Of a stretch of DNA of 16,160 nt, positions 1 to 7,151 are shown piece by piece. How positions within the stretch are numbered: the stretch's first letter is position 1; each line of letters begins with the position of its first letter. Origin of the DNA: Deltaproteobacteria bacterium (GTDB taxonomy: Bacteria; Desulfobacterota; Desulfobulbia; Desulfobulbales; Desulfobulbaceae). The position numbers and the translations under genes were made by a program. The stretch spans positions 1,973 through 18,132 of the forward strand of contig JAADIK010000151.1 in NCBI GenBank assembly GCA_013151365.1. Direction: 5' to 3'. Below the pieces are notes generated by a model, which saw only the letters and a list, made by a program, of their open reading frames with translations, was not told where the DNA came from and did no database searches.

Positions 1-46
1 AGCCGGCCTTCCTTGGTGCCATACTCGTTTCCGAACGGGTACCGGC

Positions 47-100
47 TAATTTACGATGAAATGGTGCTCCCGTAAACTCTTCTTTTATCCCGGCCCCGGC
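47..100 (-). pseudogene. Fragment resembling the C-terminus of the GT4 glycosyltransferase at 7152-8318
   Basis: This 54-base stretch matches 7197-7250 in the same orientation at 47 of 54 positions by eye. The second region encodes residues near 357-374 of the complete glycosyltransferase in this window. Read in the same frame, the fragment gives an AGAGIKEEFTGAPFHRKL-like peptide against AGARVKEEFTRAAFQRKL in the intact gene. Similarity stops abruptly on both sides, there is no start codon or glycosyltransferase body to its right, and the promoter of the DsrE-family gene begins about 50 bases away. The frame stays open to the left edge, so it could be a decayed remnant or the tail of a rearranged gene that runs out of the window. 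Confidence 0.5.
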
Positions 101-152
101 CGGCAGCCGTTTTCCCGGAGAATTGCCGGTAACCGGAAAAAATTTTGCGGCA

Positions 153-181
153 TTGACATGGAGAAAGGGGCTGATTATTGT
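153..181 (+). promoter_or_regulatory. Sigma70-type promoter for the DsrE-family gene
   Basis: A perfect TTGACA (153-158) is followed after 17 bases by TATTGT (176-181). The following gene starts at 251, leaving an untranslated leader of about 60 bases. A TATAAT at 211-216 could serve as an alternative -10, but it has no good -35 at the right distance. Confidence 0.55.
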
Positions 182-194
182 GAACATATGCACA
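179..194 (+). promoter_or_regulatory. CRP/FNR-like palindrome
   Basis: TGTGAACATATGCACA has TGTG/CACA ends around a CATATG core, resembling the TGTGA-N6-TCACA half-site layout of CRP/FNR-family regulators. It overlaps the -10 of the promoter at 153-181 and lies about 17 bases upstream of an alternative TATAAT at 211-216. Depending on which -10 is used, it would repress or activate. This is pattern matching only; the right half-site departs from consensus. Confidence 0.3.
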
Positions 195-250
195 GAAAAA
201 CTTATCACCTTATAATCATTTAGAATTCAACCAAAGAAGGAGGTCTCGGA

Positions 251-610
251 ATGAACAACAATGTCGTGATCGTTGCGTCCTGCGGCACCGACAATCCCAA
301 CCGGGCAACGCGGGCCATCCACCTGGCCACGGTAGCCCACAAGGAAGGGAAAAACGTCACCCTGTTTCTGTTGGACGAAGCCGTTTACCTGGCCAAGGAG
401 GGACTGCTCGATTACTTGCACGCCGCCACCGGTGACGTGGCCGACGACCTGATGACGTATTTGCAGGCCCACGAGGTGCCGATCCTGGCATGCACTCCCT
501 GCGCCAAGGCCAGAAAAATTACAGAGGAAGATTTGATTGAAGGGGCAAGGATGGCGACGGCCGCCGAACTGATTAACATTTCCTGTGAGGCAACGGTCAT
601 CAGCCTCTGA
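251..610 (+). CDS. DsrE/DsrF-family small sulfur-relay-like protein
   Basis: This 119-residue cytoplasmic protein has the DsrE-family layout: an N-terminal beta strand (VVIVASCGTDNP), a helix, a VTLFLLDEAV strand, and a C-terminal segment with CTPC (C81, C84) followed by ARKITEEDLIEGARM, typical of DsrE-like proteins. Further cysteines are C11 and C112. Family members carry sulfur as persulfides on cysteine or have related roles; the exact job here is unknown. The start is well fixed by AAGGAGGT at 237-244, seven bases from the ATG. It is a single-gene unit with its own promoter and a strong terminator. A TtrA/TtrB-type enzyme is encoded nearby on the other strand, so a sulfur-compound role fits, but the genes are not in one operon. 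Confidence 0.8.
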   Translation: MNNNVVIVASCGTDNPNRATRAIHLATVAHKEGKNVTLFLLDEAVYLAKEGLLDYLHAATGDVADDLMTYLQAHEVPILACTPCAKARKITEEDLIEGARMATAAELINISCEATVISL

Positions 611-645
611 CCAACATGGCCGGACCGAATTTCAGACTGCGGCCG

Positions 646-684
646 AAAAAAAGGCGTCCAGAAGTGGGCGCCTTTTCTCTTTTT
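646..684. terminator. Bidirectional intrinsic terminator between converging genes
   Basis: AAAAGGCGTCC (649-659) pairs with GGGCGCCTTTT (666-676) around a six-base loop. On the plus strand a T-rich tail (673-684) follows. On the minus strand the A run at 646-652 reads as a T7 tail. It lies between the stop of the DsrE-family gene (610) and the stop of the converging transglutaminase gene (701), so it should end both transcripts. Confidence 0.85.
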
Positions 685-700
685 GTGCGATTCGGATTTT

Positions 701-1714
701 TTATTGACGATAAGTAAATTTATACTTGAAGGTAGCCGGATCGAGCCAATCAAGAGTCTTGGTGCCGATCTGGGCATAGGGATAACCGAAGGTGTTCAGG
801 GGCGCTCCGTGTTGCGGCGGATTCAACACCAGGTCGCGGCCCACGGCGAGCTTCACCCGGTACGGGTCCCAGGCGCCCCAGAAATACTTACGATAGGCCT
901 TGGTCCGGGCGTCGCCAAGCTTCAGTTTCTCCTTGAGCATCATCTTGAGGACGTCTGCCGGGTCCACCGGCACCCAGCCGTATCCCGGCAGATAAAATTC
1001 GGCCCAGCAGTGCTGTGACCTGGTAATGTCCACCTGCGCCTTTTTTCCCAGGCGGATGCCGAAAATCTCCCGGGCCGGAACGCCGGCGGCCCGGCAGAGG
1101 GCGACAAAAACGGAATGAATGTCCGTACATTTTCCGCCCGGTTTGGCCAGCAGTGAACAGACATCGCCGGGGCCGCAGCCGCGGGTCTTGGGATCGCGGT
1201 ACATATTTTCGCAGATCCAGTCGTAGATGGCCTTGGCCTTGCCCAGCACGGTTGTCCGCCACCTGGTTATCCGATCGGCCAGCACCTTCACCCGGCCGTC
1301 GATAGGTCCGCGGCTGGTCGGGCCAAGGTAGCGGGCATAATCGGCAGGGTCCCAGGCCGGTTCCCTGGCGGGAAAATCCCGGCGCACCACCTCCTGACGA
1401 ACGACATGGAAAGACAAGGTCAGCCTGCGGCTCTTGGCCCCCCGGTCCCAACGGGCATAGAGGATGGGCGTGCTGTAGACCTGATCGCTGTAAACGGCGG
1501 AATCGGCATAATCGCCGGAAACCTTAACCTTGGTCACCAGCTGGTCCCGGTCTGAAAACGGATAGGGGATCCAGAGCTGCGCCACTTGACCCGGATCATG
1601 CCCTGACAGATCGAATTCCATGGTGATTGTGCCGCTGCTCTGCCTGCCGGCCCAGACCCGGACCGGCAGCGCCAGCAGGGCGACCGCCACCAAAAGACTC
1701 CACATTGCCCTCAT
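701..1714 (-). CDS. Secreted transglutaminase-like (papain-fold) protein
   Basis: This 337-residue protein has a signal peptide (about residues 1-22, hydrophobic LLVAVALLALPV, likely cut after VWA) and a C-terminal transglutaminase-like domain. The catalytic triad is visible: C196 in PGGKCTDIHSVFVALCRAAG, H235 in QHCWAEFYLPGYGW, and D251 in VPVDPAD. The N-terminal part (about 25-110) looks like the beta domain often preceding this fold. Bacterial members are usually exported peptidases or amidases; the substrate cannot be told from sequence. AGAGGAG lies just upstream of the ATG. It sits 81 bases downstream of the TtrA-like gene on the same strand and may be read through from that operon. The gap has a GTTAC...GTAAC imperfect palindrome (1728-1748) of unknown role. 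It ends at the shared terminator. Confidence 0.85.
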   Translation of the reverse strand: MRAMWSLLVAVALLALPVRVWAGRQSSGTITMEFDLSGHDPGQVAQLWIPYPFSDRDQLVTKVKVSGDYADSAVYSDQVYSTPILYARWDRGAKSRRLTLSFHVVRQEVVRRDFPAREPAWDPADYARYLGPTSRGPIDGRVKVLADRITRWRTTVLGKAKAIYDWICENMYRDPKTRGCGPGDVCSLLAKPGGKCTDIHSVFVALCRAAGVPAREIFGIRLGKKAQVDITRSQHCWAEFYLPGYGWVPVDPADVLKMMLKEKLKLGDARTKAYRKYFWGAWDPYRVKLAVGRDLVLNPPQHGAPLNTFGYPYAQIGTKTLDWLDPATFKYKFTYRQ

Positions 1715-1795
1715 TTATTCTCCTCTTGTTACAATCATTATTGGTAACGAACAGTTACAGACCGGCAGACTGGCGGCGCCGGCGGCTTTCCCCGG

Positions 1796-4700
1796 TCACG
1801 CCTCCTTAATAATCTTCACCCTGGTGCTGCTGAAATCCGGAATCCCGCCGGTCAGATCGACCAGGGGGGTGTCGGCCAGGTTTTCGTCAAGGCGCGAAAC
1901 CATGTTGGTATTCAGACCGGTGCCGCGCCGCGGATCGGCGATAAGCTCATCCTTATCCATCACCTGCCTGCCGCCCATAAAGACCCCGGCCCCGTTTTTC
2001 ACGGTCAGGCTCGAGGCGCCGTGCTGCGTATGTCCATAGTGGGTGGAGACACTGATACAGCCGCCGCGGATCAGCTTCGTCAGCCGCACCTTGCCGGTTA
2101 TGCCCTTGTTGTTGCTCCTGGAAATCAACCGCACCCGGTCGCCGTCTTTCAGGCCGTACCGGCCGGCATCGGCCGCATTCATCACCACGAAGTTCTCGGG
2201 AAAAATCTCCATGGCCCAGAGGTGCGAAATGGTGCGCGACTGGGTGTGGACATTCATTTTGTGGGTGATGACGGCAAACGGATAGTCGCGGTCTTTGGCC
2301 GCGATAATCTCTCCGGCCGAATCCATGGGCGGGATATAGGTGAGCGTGCCGGGAAAAAACTCACCGGTCAGGGAGTTTCTCGCCGCGGCCAGGTCTTCAC
2401 TGTAGAGCAGTACCCTTTTGACGGCATACTTGAAGCGGCCGCCGGCAAACACATCCTCGTATTTCCCGAAGACGCCGCCCCGCGCCAGGGCGTAGCAGGT
2501 CGTGCGCCACTCGCGGGGCGGCAGGATATCCTTGAACCGCGCCACCGGGTAATTTTTTTCCACAAAAGAAATCTCCGCCGGCGCGGCAGGAGGGACCTTG
2601 GCCTGCCAGGCGATATTGGCAAAACCCCGCAGGTAAAAATCCTCCGCCCGGTGCAGGGGATGCAGCCTGCCGTCCCCGCCGGGGATGGCGTTCGCGCCGA
2701 AACCCGGCAGGGCCATCTTTTCCGCCAGATCGATCAGAAATGTTTCCAGGCAGAAACACCTGTTGTCCGCAGTCTTACCCGTAAGCGGCTCGATACAAGG
2801 GGTACGGATTCCGGTAAAGCGCAGGGCCGGGGCGTGGGGATTCAACCAGCCGTAATGACCCTCGGTATAGGTGACATCGGGAACGATATAGTCGGCGAAA
2901 ATATTTGATTCGTTGACATTGGTGTCGATCGACACGTAAAGGGGAACCTTGTCGTGGTCCTTCAGGGTCTCCTTGTAGCGGTAGCCGCCCGGCGTTGAAT
3001 AGACGGGATCGTAAAAGTAATGAAAAAGAACCCGGCAGCGATAGGGATACTTCTGGTCAATCCCGCTCAGGGTTTCGACGCTGAGCCCGCCTTTGGTAAA
3101 GGCGAACCAGGGCCGGCGGGCGGGATAGCCGCTCCCCGTTTCTTTCACCTTCCGCCGGTATTCGGTGCTTTTCTCGTAAACCGCTTTTTCCCGGGAAATC
3201 GCCACCCCGGCAGGCTTGCGCCGGCCCTGAAAGTTCCGCAGATCATACAACCCCTTTTTCCAGGAAGCCGCCGCGCCGCCGGCCGACATAAAACCGCCTT
3301 TCGCCTCGACGCTGCCGATCAGGGCATTCAGCATGGCAACGGCATAGGCGGCGTAGGTGCCGCTCACGTAATTGCCGGCGCCGTGATACTGACAGACGGC
3401 CGCCCTGGTGCCGTGGGCGCTGAAATCCCGGGCCGTCTTCTCTATCTGCGCCCGGGGGACGCCGGCCAGTTCGGCATACCGGTCAAGGTCATGGGCCATC
3501 ACCCCTTCCTTCATCAGGCGGAAGGCGGTTTTCACCTTGATCCCCACGCCGCCGGCCCCCCGGACCGTTGTCGCCTCGTCGAGCAGGGCTTCCCCGGCCC
3601 GGTCAAAGGCGACCGGGGACCGGTTTGCGGCCGACAAGACCACCCAGGCCCGACCGGACTCGCCGGCCGCGGCCGGATCGAGATCGGCGATCCGCAGGAA
3701 TTTCCGGTCATGGGGATGGGTCGCGTCGTCGATAACCAGGTGGGTGGCGTTCGAGTAACAGACGTGCCCTTTTTTCAGGGCCGCGGCCGGATTCGGCGCA
3801 ACGAGATAGGCCTTGTTATAGCGGTCATTTTCGAGCAGCCAGCGGATCAAGCCCATGGCAAGGGCACCGTCCTGGCCCGGCTTGACGGCGATCCAGTCCT
3901 CCGCATGGACCGAGGCATGCTGCGCCCGGGGATCGACGATGACGAATTTCACCTTCCCCTCGGAACTTCTTTTAGCGACGGCGGCGCCGTAGGTATTGAC
4001 GCCCGGCTGCAGCGCCTCGTAGATATTGGCACCGAAAACGAGTATATACTCGGCCCCCCAGGGATCGGCCTTCAGTTCCCACTGCTCCTTGTCGGTCAGG
4101 GCGAAATTGCCCATGCGGAAGCCCAGCCCGCAGATATCGGTGTGGCCGATACGGTTCTTCGAGCCCATGGCGTCCTTGACGAAACGATCGATGATCTGCT
4201 TGCGTCCCGCCTGCAGCCTGCCGGTCACGAAGACAAAGCCGTTTCTCTTCGGCCCCAGTTCCGGGGCGGCGGGATCAATCGGTTCATCACTGTCAAGCTC
4301 TTTCAGGCCGGCGATATGTCTCTCCTCGCCCAGGTGGGCGAAAAGTTTGCCGCCCCCTGCTATTTCCTCGATCAGCCGCTCCCATTCGATAGGTTCGAAC
4401 CGGCCCGACCCCCTCGGCCCCATGCGCTTCAGGGGCTTGAGGATGCGATAGGGGTTGTAGACATAGTTCGGCGCGTCATGGGCCTTGGCGCAAACCGGGC
4501 TCGGCAGGGCCAGGGTTTCGGCAACCGGGGTGGCGTAATCAACCGGATCTCCGAGGTGATTATAGGGGTGATAGGGATTGCCCGAATATGCTTCCAGCCT
4601 GCCGTTCTTCACCACCGACCGGTTGCCGCACCTGGCATTGCAGCCCAGGCAGACGGAATGGACGACCTGCACGTCCTTGTCGGTCCGGGCCGGAACGGTC

Positions 4701-4858
4701 TGCCGGAGAATCTCGCCCGAGCCGGCGGCCGCTTCCCCGGCCCCGGCTGTTGCCGGAGCCAAAAGCGCCGCCCCGGCAAGGGCCGCGCCGCCCTTTAACA
4801 TGGTACGCCTCGCCGGCGAAAACTCCTTTTTCCTTTTCTTCCCGGCCGGCTCTTTCAT
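1796..4858 (-). CDS. ttrA: Tetrathionate reductase-type molybdopterin catalytic subunit (TtrA-like)
   Basis: This 1020-residue periplasmic molybdo-bis-MGD oxidoreductase has a twin-arginine signal (RR at 17-18, ARRTMLKGG, then an Ala-rich hydrophobic stretch). C70, C73, C77 and C123 (VCLGCNARCG ... PVCAKAH) should bind a 4Fe-4S cluster. C243 in HTDICGLGFRMG is the probable Mo ligand. Length and landmarks (GNPYHP after the cluster, KPLKRMGPRGSG, NATHLVI, AEDFYLR) match TtrA of the enterobacterial tetrathionate reductase better than the shorter ArrA arsenate reductases, as I remember those families. The expected reaction is tetrathionate to thiosulfate, but related enzymes act on arsenate, antimonate or other sulfur oxyanions, so the substrate is open. 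The start overlaps the TtrB-like stop as ATGA and has GGGAGGTG upstream. No TtrC-like anchor is encoded nearby. Confidence 0.8.
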   Translation of the reverse strand: MKEPAGKKRKKEFSPARRTMLKGGAALAGAALLAPATAGAGEAAAGSGEILRQTVPARTDKDVQVVHSVCLGCNARCGNRSVVKNGRLEAYSGNPYHPYNHLGDPVDYATPVAETLALPSPVCAKAHDAPNYVYNPYRILKPLKRMGPRGSGRFEPIEWERLIEEIAGGGKLFAHLGEERHIAGLKELDSDEPIDPAAPELGPKRNGFVFVTGRLQAGRKQIIDRFVKDAMGSKNRIGHTDICGLGFRMGNFALTDKEQWELKADPWGAEYILVFGANIYEALQPGVNTYGAAVAKRSSEGKVKFVIVDPRAQHASVHAEDWIAVKPGQDGALAMGLIRWLLENDRYNKAYLVAPNPAAALKKGHVCYSNATHLVIDDATHPHDRKFLRIADLDPAAAGESGRAWVVLSAANRSPVAFDRAGEALLDEATTVRGAGGVGIKVKTAFRLMKEGVMAHDLDRYAELAGVPRAQIEKTARDFSAHGTRAAVCQYHGAGNYVSGTYAAYAVAMLNALIGSVEAKGGFMSAGGAAASWKKGLYDLRNFQGRRKPAGVAISREKAVYEKSTEYRRKVKETGSGYPARRPWFAFTKGGLSVETLSGIDQKYPYRCRVLFHYFYDPVYSTPGGYRYKETLKDHDKVPLYVSIDTNVNESNIFADYIVPDVTYTEGHYGWLNPHAPALRFTGIRTPCIEPLTGKTADNRCFCLETFLIDLAEKMALPGFGANAIPGGDGRLHPLHRAEDFYLRGFANIAWQAKVPPAAPAEISFVEKNYPVARFKDILPPREWRTTCYALARGGVFGKYEDVFAGGRFKYAVKRVLLYSEDLAAARNSLTGEFFPGTLTYIPPMDSAGEIIAAKDRDYPFAVITHKMNVHTQSRTISHLWAMEIFPENFVVMNAADAGRYGLKDGDRVRLISRSNNKGITGKVRLTKLIRGGCISVSTHYGHTQHGASSLTVKNGAGVFMGGRQVMDKDELIADPRRGTGLNTNMVSRLDENLADTPLVDLTGGIPDFSSTRVKIIKEA

Positions 4859-5523
4859 GCGACACCTCCCTGGCCGCGGCGTATTGCCACGTAACGGATA
4901 TTCGGCCCGGTTTTCAATTCAGCCTTGCGCCCGGCAAGTTTCCTCTTGCGCAGATAGAGCGCGAATTCTCCCTGCGGATGATTAAAATCGCCGAATATCC
5001 TGGCCCCGGCGGCACAGGCCTCCACACAGGCCGGTTCCAGTCCCTTTTCCAACCGGCCCAGGCAGAAGTCACACTTGTCGGCCTGCCGCCCGTGGCGGGG
5101 ATCGGCGAACCTTGCCCCGTAGGGGCAGGCCTTGATGCAGTTGCCCAGAGAACGGCACTTGTCCCAGTCGGTCACCACGATGCCGTTATCGAGCTTGAAG
5201 GCGGCGCCGACCGGACAGGCCGGCACGCAGGGCGGATTATCGCATTGATTGCACTGGACCGGGGTAAAGACCAGGCGGGCGGGAGAATCGTCCGCTTCAA
5301 CGGTAAGCAACCTGGTCTTGAACTGTCCCCGGACCGTCTTGTCCTGCCCCTTGCAGGCGACCACACAGGACTGGCAGCCCGTGCACCGGTTCAGGTCGAT
5401 GATCATGCCCAGCTTCCGCCGCCGGGCCGACATGGCGGCAACCTTTTCCGCCCCGGCAATCCCCCCGGCCACGCCGAGGACCACCAGGCCGCCTTTCTGG
5501 ATGAAACTTCTTCGTGTCTCCAT
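4855..5523 (-). CDS. ttrB: Four-cluster ferredoxin-like electron-transfer subunit (TtrB-like)
   Basis: This 222-residue iron-sulfur subunit has a Tat signal (ETRRSFIQKGG, RR at 4-5) and four cysteine groups: C47/C50/C53/C57, C91/C94/C99/C103, C123/C129/C133 and C151/C154/C166/C170. It would pass electrons to the TtrA-like subunit in the periplasm. The third group reads CRSLGNCIKAC, so the usual second cysteine is Leu126. The codon (ctg) is clear, and spacing is otherwise normal, so this is a substitution and not a frameshift. TtrB, PsrB and NrfC relatives normally keep four cysteines there, and NarH has tryptophan at the equivalent place with a 3Fe-4S cluster. It is the first gene of a pair, with its stop overlapping the TtrA start by four bases. 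GGGGAAG lies upstream of the ATG. Confidence 0.85.
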   Translation of the reverse strand: METRRSFIQKGGLVVLGVAGGIAGAEKVAAMSARRRKLGMIIDLNRCTGCQSCVVACKGQDKTVRGQFKTRLLTVEADDSPARLVFTPVQCNQCDNPPCVPACPVGAAFKLDNGIVVTDWDKCRSLGNCIKACPYGARFADPRHGRQADKCDFCLGRLEKGLEPACVEACAAGARIFGDFNHPQGEFALYLRKRKLAGRKAELKTGPNIRYVAIRRGQGGVA

Positions 5524-5781
5524 GCCTCACTTCCCCTTTGCCCCTGTCTTGATTATTCCCGCCCCCGGCCCGATCTTTTCGCAATCAGCCTCCCTGCACC
5601 AGGGAAGGCATAACTCCAACAGGACTTACCATAGAATAAACCAAACAGTCAAATAGGGAAAATAGATGACAAATCAACCAGTCATAGCTTTTTTTTATCA
5701 GACAATGAGGGAAAAACAGGGAGAGCGAAGGCTCAGGGATGAAAGGGATTACAACGGAACGGCAGAGCAGGTGGTGCGGAT

Positions 5782-6054
5782 AAACAAGTCATTGTTTGTC
5801 GCATCCGGGTGCAAAAACAATCCTGAATCCGTGACGGCTTGAGGTGATGTTCCATGCAATACGTGGAATTCATTTTGTTATTGCCGAATAAACGCATTTC
5901 CTGGTCTTCACCGCGCCGCCCTGCGGGGCGCCCGATAACGGCGCATCTGCTGCGTTGGCAACTCATTGATATCACACCAGGATAATCAACCTCGTTGCCG
6001 CCTTGCATCTGCACCGTTCTCGAACGCTCACGGATTCAGGACAATGACTTGTCC
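5782..6054. repeat. Nested inverted-repeat element (split copy of the 55-bp repeat)
   Basis: The outer hairpins AAACAAGTCATTGTTT (5782-5797) and GGACAATGACTTGTCC (6039-6054) share a core in opposite orientation. Inside, TCCTGAATCCGTGA (5821-5834) pairs perfectly with TCACGGATTCAGGA (6028-6041). The left 20 bases (5822-5841) are identical to 12439-12458. The right 39 bases (6002-6040) match 12455-12493 at 36 positions. Together they make the same 55-bp repeat seen intact at 12439-12493, here divided by about 160 bases. A further small hairpin (ATTGTTT/AAACAAT) overlaps 5791-5821. No transposase is encoded, which suits a MITE- or REP-like element. The epimerase stop lies 10 bases beyond its right end, so the last hairpin may also help end that transcript. 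Confidence 0.7.
5842..6001. mobile_element. Possible 160-bp insertion inside a 55-bp repeat copy
   Basis: Compared with the intact copy at 12439-12493, the sequence here leaves the repeat after CTTG (5838-5841) and rejoins it at another CTTG (6002-6005). A four-base duplication flanking an insert is what a small transposed element leaves. The insert has no open frame of note. Its ends (AGGTGATGTTCC and the reverse of GGATAATCAACCT) are only loosely inverted. A deletion in the other copy would explain the comparison less simply, because the repeat arms still pair across the insert. Confidence 0.4.
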
Positions 6055-6063
6055 GGGCCATAT

Positions 6064-7050
6064 TTACGACAGGTAACCCTCCCGCCGATACCATTCGCCG
6101 GTTCGCTTCAGGCCCTCGTCAAGACCGACCTTCGGTTGATAACCGAGGTCCCGCTTGGCCTTGTCGATCTTGAAGGCCCGGTTCTGTCGATACCAGTCCA
6201 CCCTCCGCGGAAATATCGGCGGCGTCACGTGAAACGGTTTGTATATCGTTTCACAGATATGGCCCGCGATGACCAGCGGCAGCACCGGGAAACGGGGGAT
6301 CTTCACCTCGACCCCGAGGGCCGCCGCCGTTTTACGGACCAATGTCTCGATCTCCACGTATTCTTCATCGGCGATCAGGTAGGCCTCGCCCACCCCCTTC
6401 CCCGGTTCCATGGCCAGGATCAGGGCATCAATCAGGTTATCGATATAAAGGGGATGATAAAAGGTCTTCCCGGAACCGAACATGGGAAACACGCCCTTGT
6501 GCACCCGTTTGAAAATCATGAAAAAACGCTCGGGGTCACCGGGGCCGTAGATGGCCGCGGGCCGCAGGATCACCGTATTCATGCCTTTCTCGCAGTAGGC
6601 GCTGACCAGCGGCTCCGCCTCATACTTTGTCCGCTGGTAATAATCAGCCGGCTGGATCGGCGCATCTTCTCCCGCCGGCGGATTGGCCACGTTGCCATGC
6701 ACGCCGCAGGTCGAGCAGTAGATAAATTTCTTCACCCCGTGGGCATGGGCCGCGGCCAGGACATTCTTCGTGCCGCCGACGTTGACCTCTTCATAGTAGC
6801 TGTTCGGCACATCCAGTTCCCGGAAGGCCGCCGCCAGGTGATGGACGATCTCCACCCCGTCCATGCTCCGCTCCACCACCTCCTTATCGGTCACGCTGCC
6901 GATAATGACCTTGGCCCCCCATGAACGAATCTCATCGGTTTTCAAGCCTTCCTGGTAATCAAGGCTCACCACCTCGTGTCCATCTTCGATTAGACGTTTG
7001 ACCAGGGCCTTGCCGGTGAATCCCGTGCCTCCGGTTACAAGTACTTTCAT
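6064..7050 (-). CDS. NAD-dependent epimerase/dehydratase (extended SDR family)
   Basis: This 328-residue cytoplasmic protein has a Rossmann nucleotide-binding motif TGGTGFTG (residues 6-13) and the extended-SDR active site: serine/threonine at 113-114 (CSTCGVHG) and Y138-x3-K142 (YYQRTK). It also has family landmarks LRPAAIYGPGD and HPLYIDNLIDALILAM. Members act on nucleotide sugars (4-epimerases, dehydratases, reductases) or on sterol-like substrates; which one is not decidable. I chose the ATG at 7050 over an upstream in-frame ATG at 7104 because the fold begins at MKVLVTGG and GAGAGGA lies about eight bases upstream. It is the last gene of a minus-strand cluster with a glycosyltransferase and two methyltransferases, so a sugar substrate for a surface glycan or glycolipid fits. 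The gap to the glycosyltransferase is 101 bases. Confidence 0.8.
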   Translation of the reverse strand: MKVLVTGGTGFTGKALVKRLIEDGHEVVSLDYQEGLKTDEIRSWGAKVIIGSVTDKEVVERSMDGVEIVHHLAAAFRELDVPNSYYEEVNVGGTKNVLAAAHAHGVKKFIYCSTCGVHGNVANPPAGEDAPIQPADYYQRTKYEAEPLVSAYCEKGMNTVILRPAAIYGPGDPERFFMIFKRVHKGVFPMFGSGKTFYHPLYIDNLIDALILAMEPGKGVGEAYLIADEEYVEIETLVRKTAAALGVEVKIPRFPVLPLVIAGHICETIYKPFHVTPPIFPRRVDWYRQNRAFKIDKAKRDLGYQPKVGLDEGLKRTGEWYRREGYLS

Positions 7051-7151
7051 TCCCTCTATCCTCTCTCGCCACTGCTGTTGATTTTCGTACGGGCTGAGTA
7101 TCACCCGGGGTTGTCGCCCCTGGAGAACTGTTACAATTTTCGATTATCTTT

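Larger units (their letters stand above)
5524..6063. other. 540-bp noncoding stretch between the ttrB-like and epimerase genes
   Basis: I see no credible gene here. The part nearest ttrB must hold the ttrBA promoter; it includes an AT-rich segment (about 5610-5700) and a hairpin (5589-5608, CCTCCCTG/CAGGGAAGG) in the likely ttrB leader, but I cannot pick a convincing -35/-10. The right half is filled by the nested inverted repeat at 5782-6054. A 93-codon minus-strand open frame across that repeat (5733-6014) lacks family features and is not called. Confidence 0.6.

Noticed and set aside
2021..2908. 295-codon plus-strand frame inside the ttrA-like gene
   Set aside because: Antisense shadow with no recognisable domain; the overlapping strand is clearly coding.
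3020..4798. 592-codon open frame antisense to the ttrA-like gene
   Set aside because: It is a shadow of GC-rich codon use on the coding strand. It has no family motif and is Gly/Pro/Arg-rich, while the opposite strand encodes a clear full-length molybdoenzyme.
5733..6014. 93-codon minus-strand frame in the ttrB-epimerase gap
   Set aside because: It is made mostly of the inverted-repeat element, has no ribosome site, and shows no family features.
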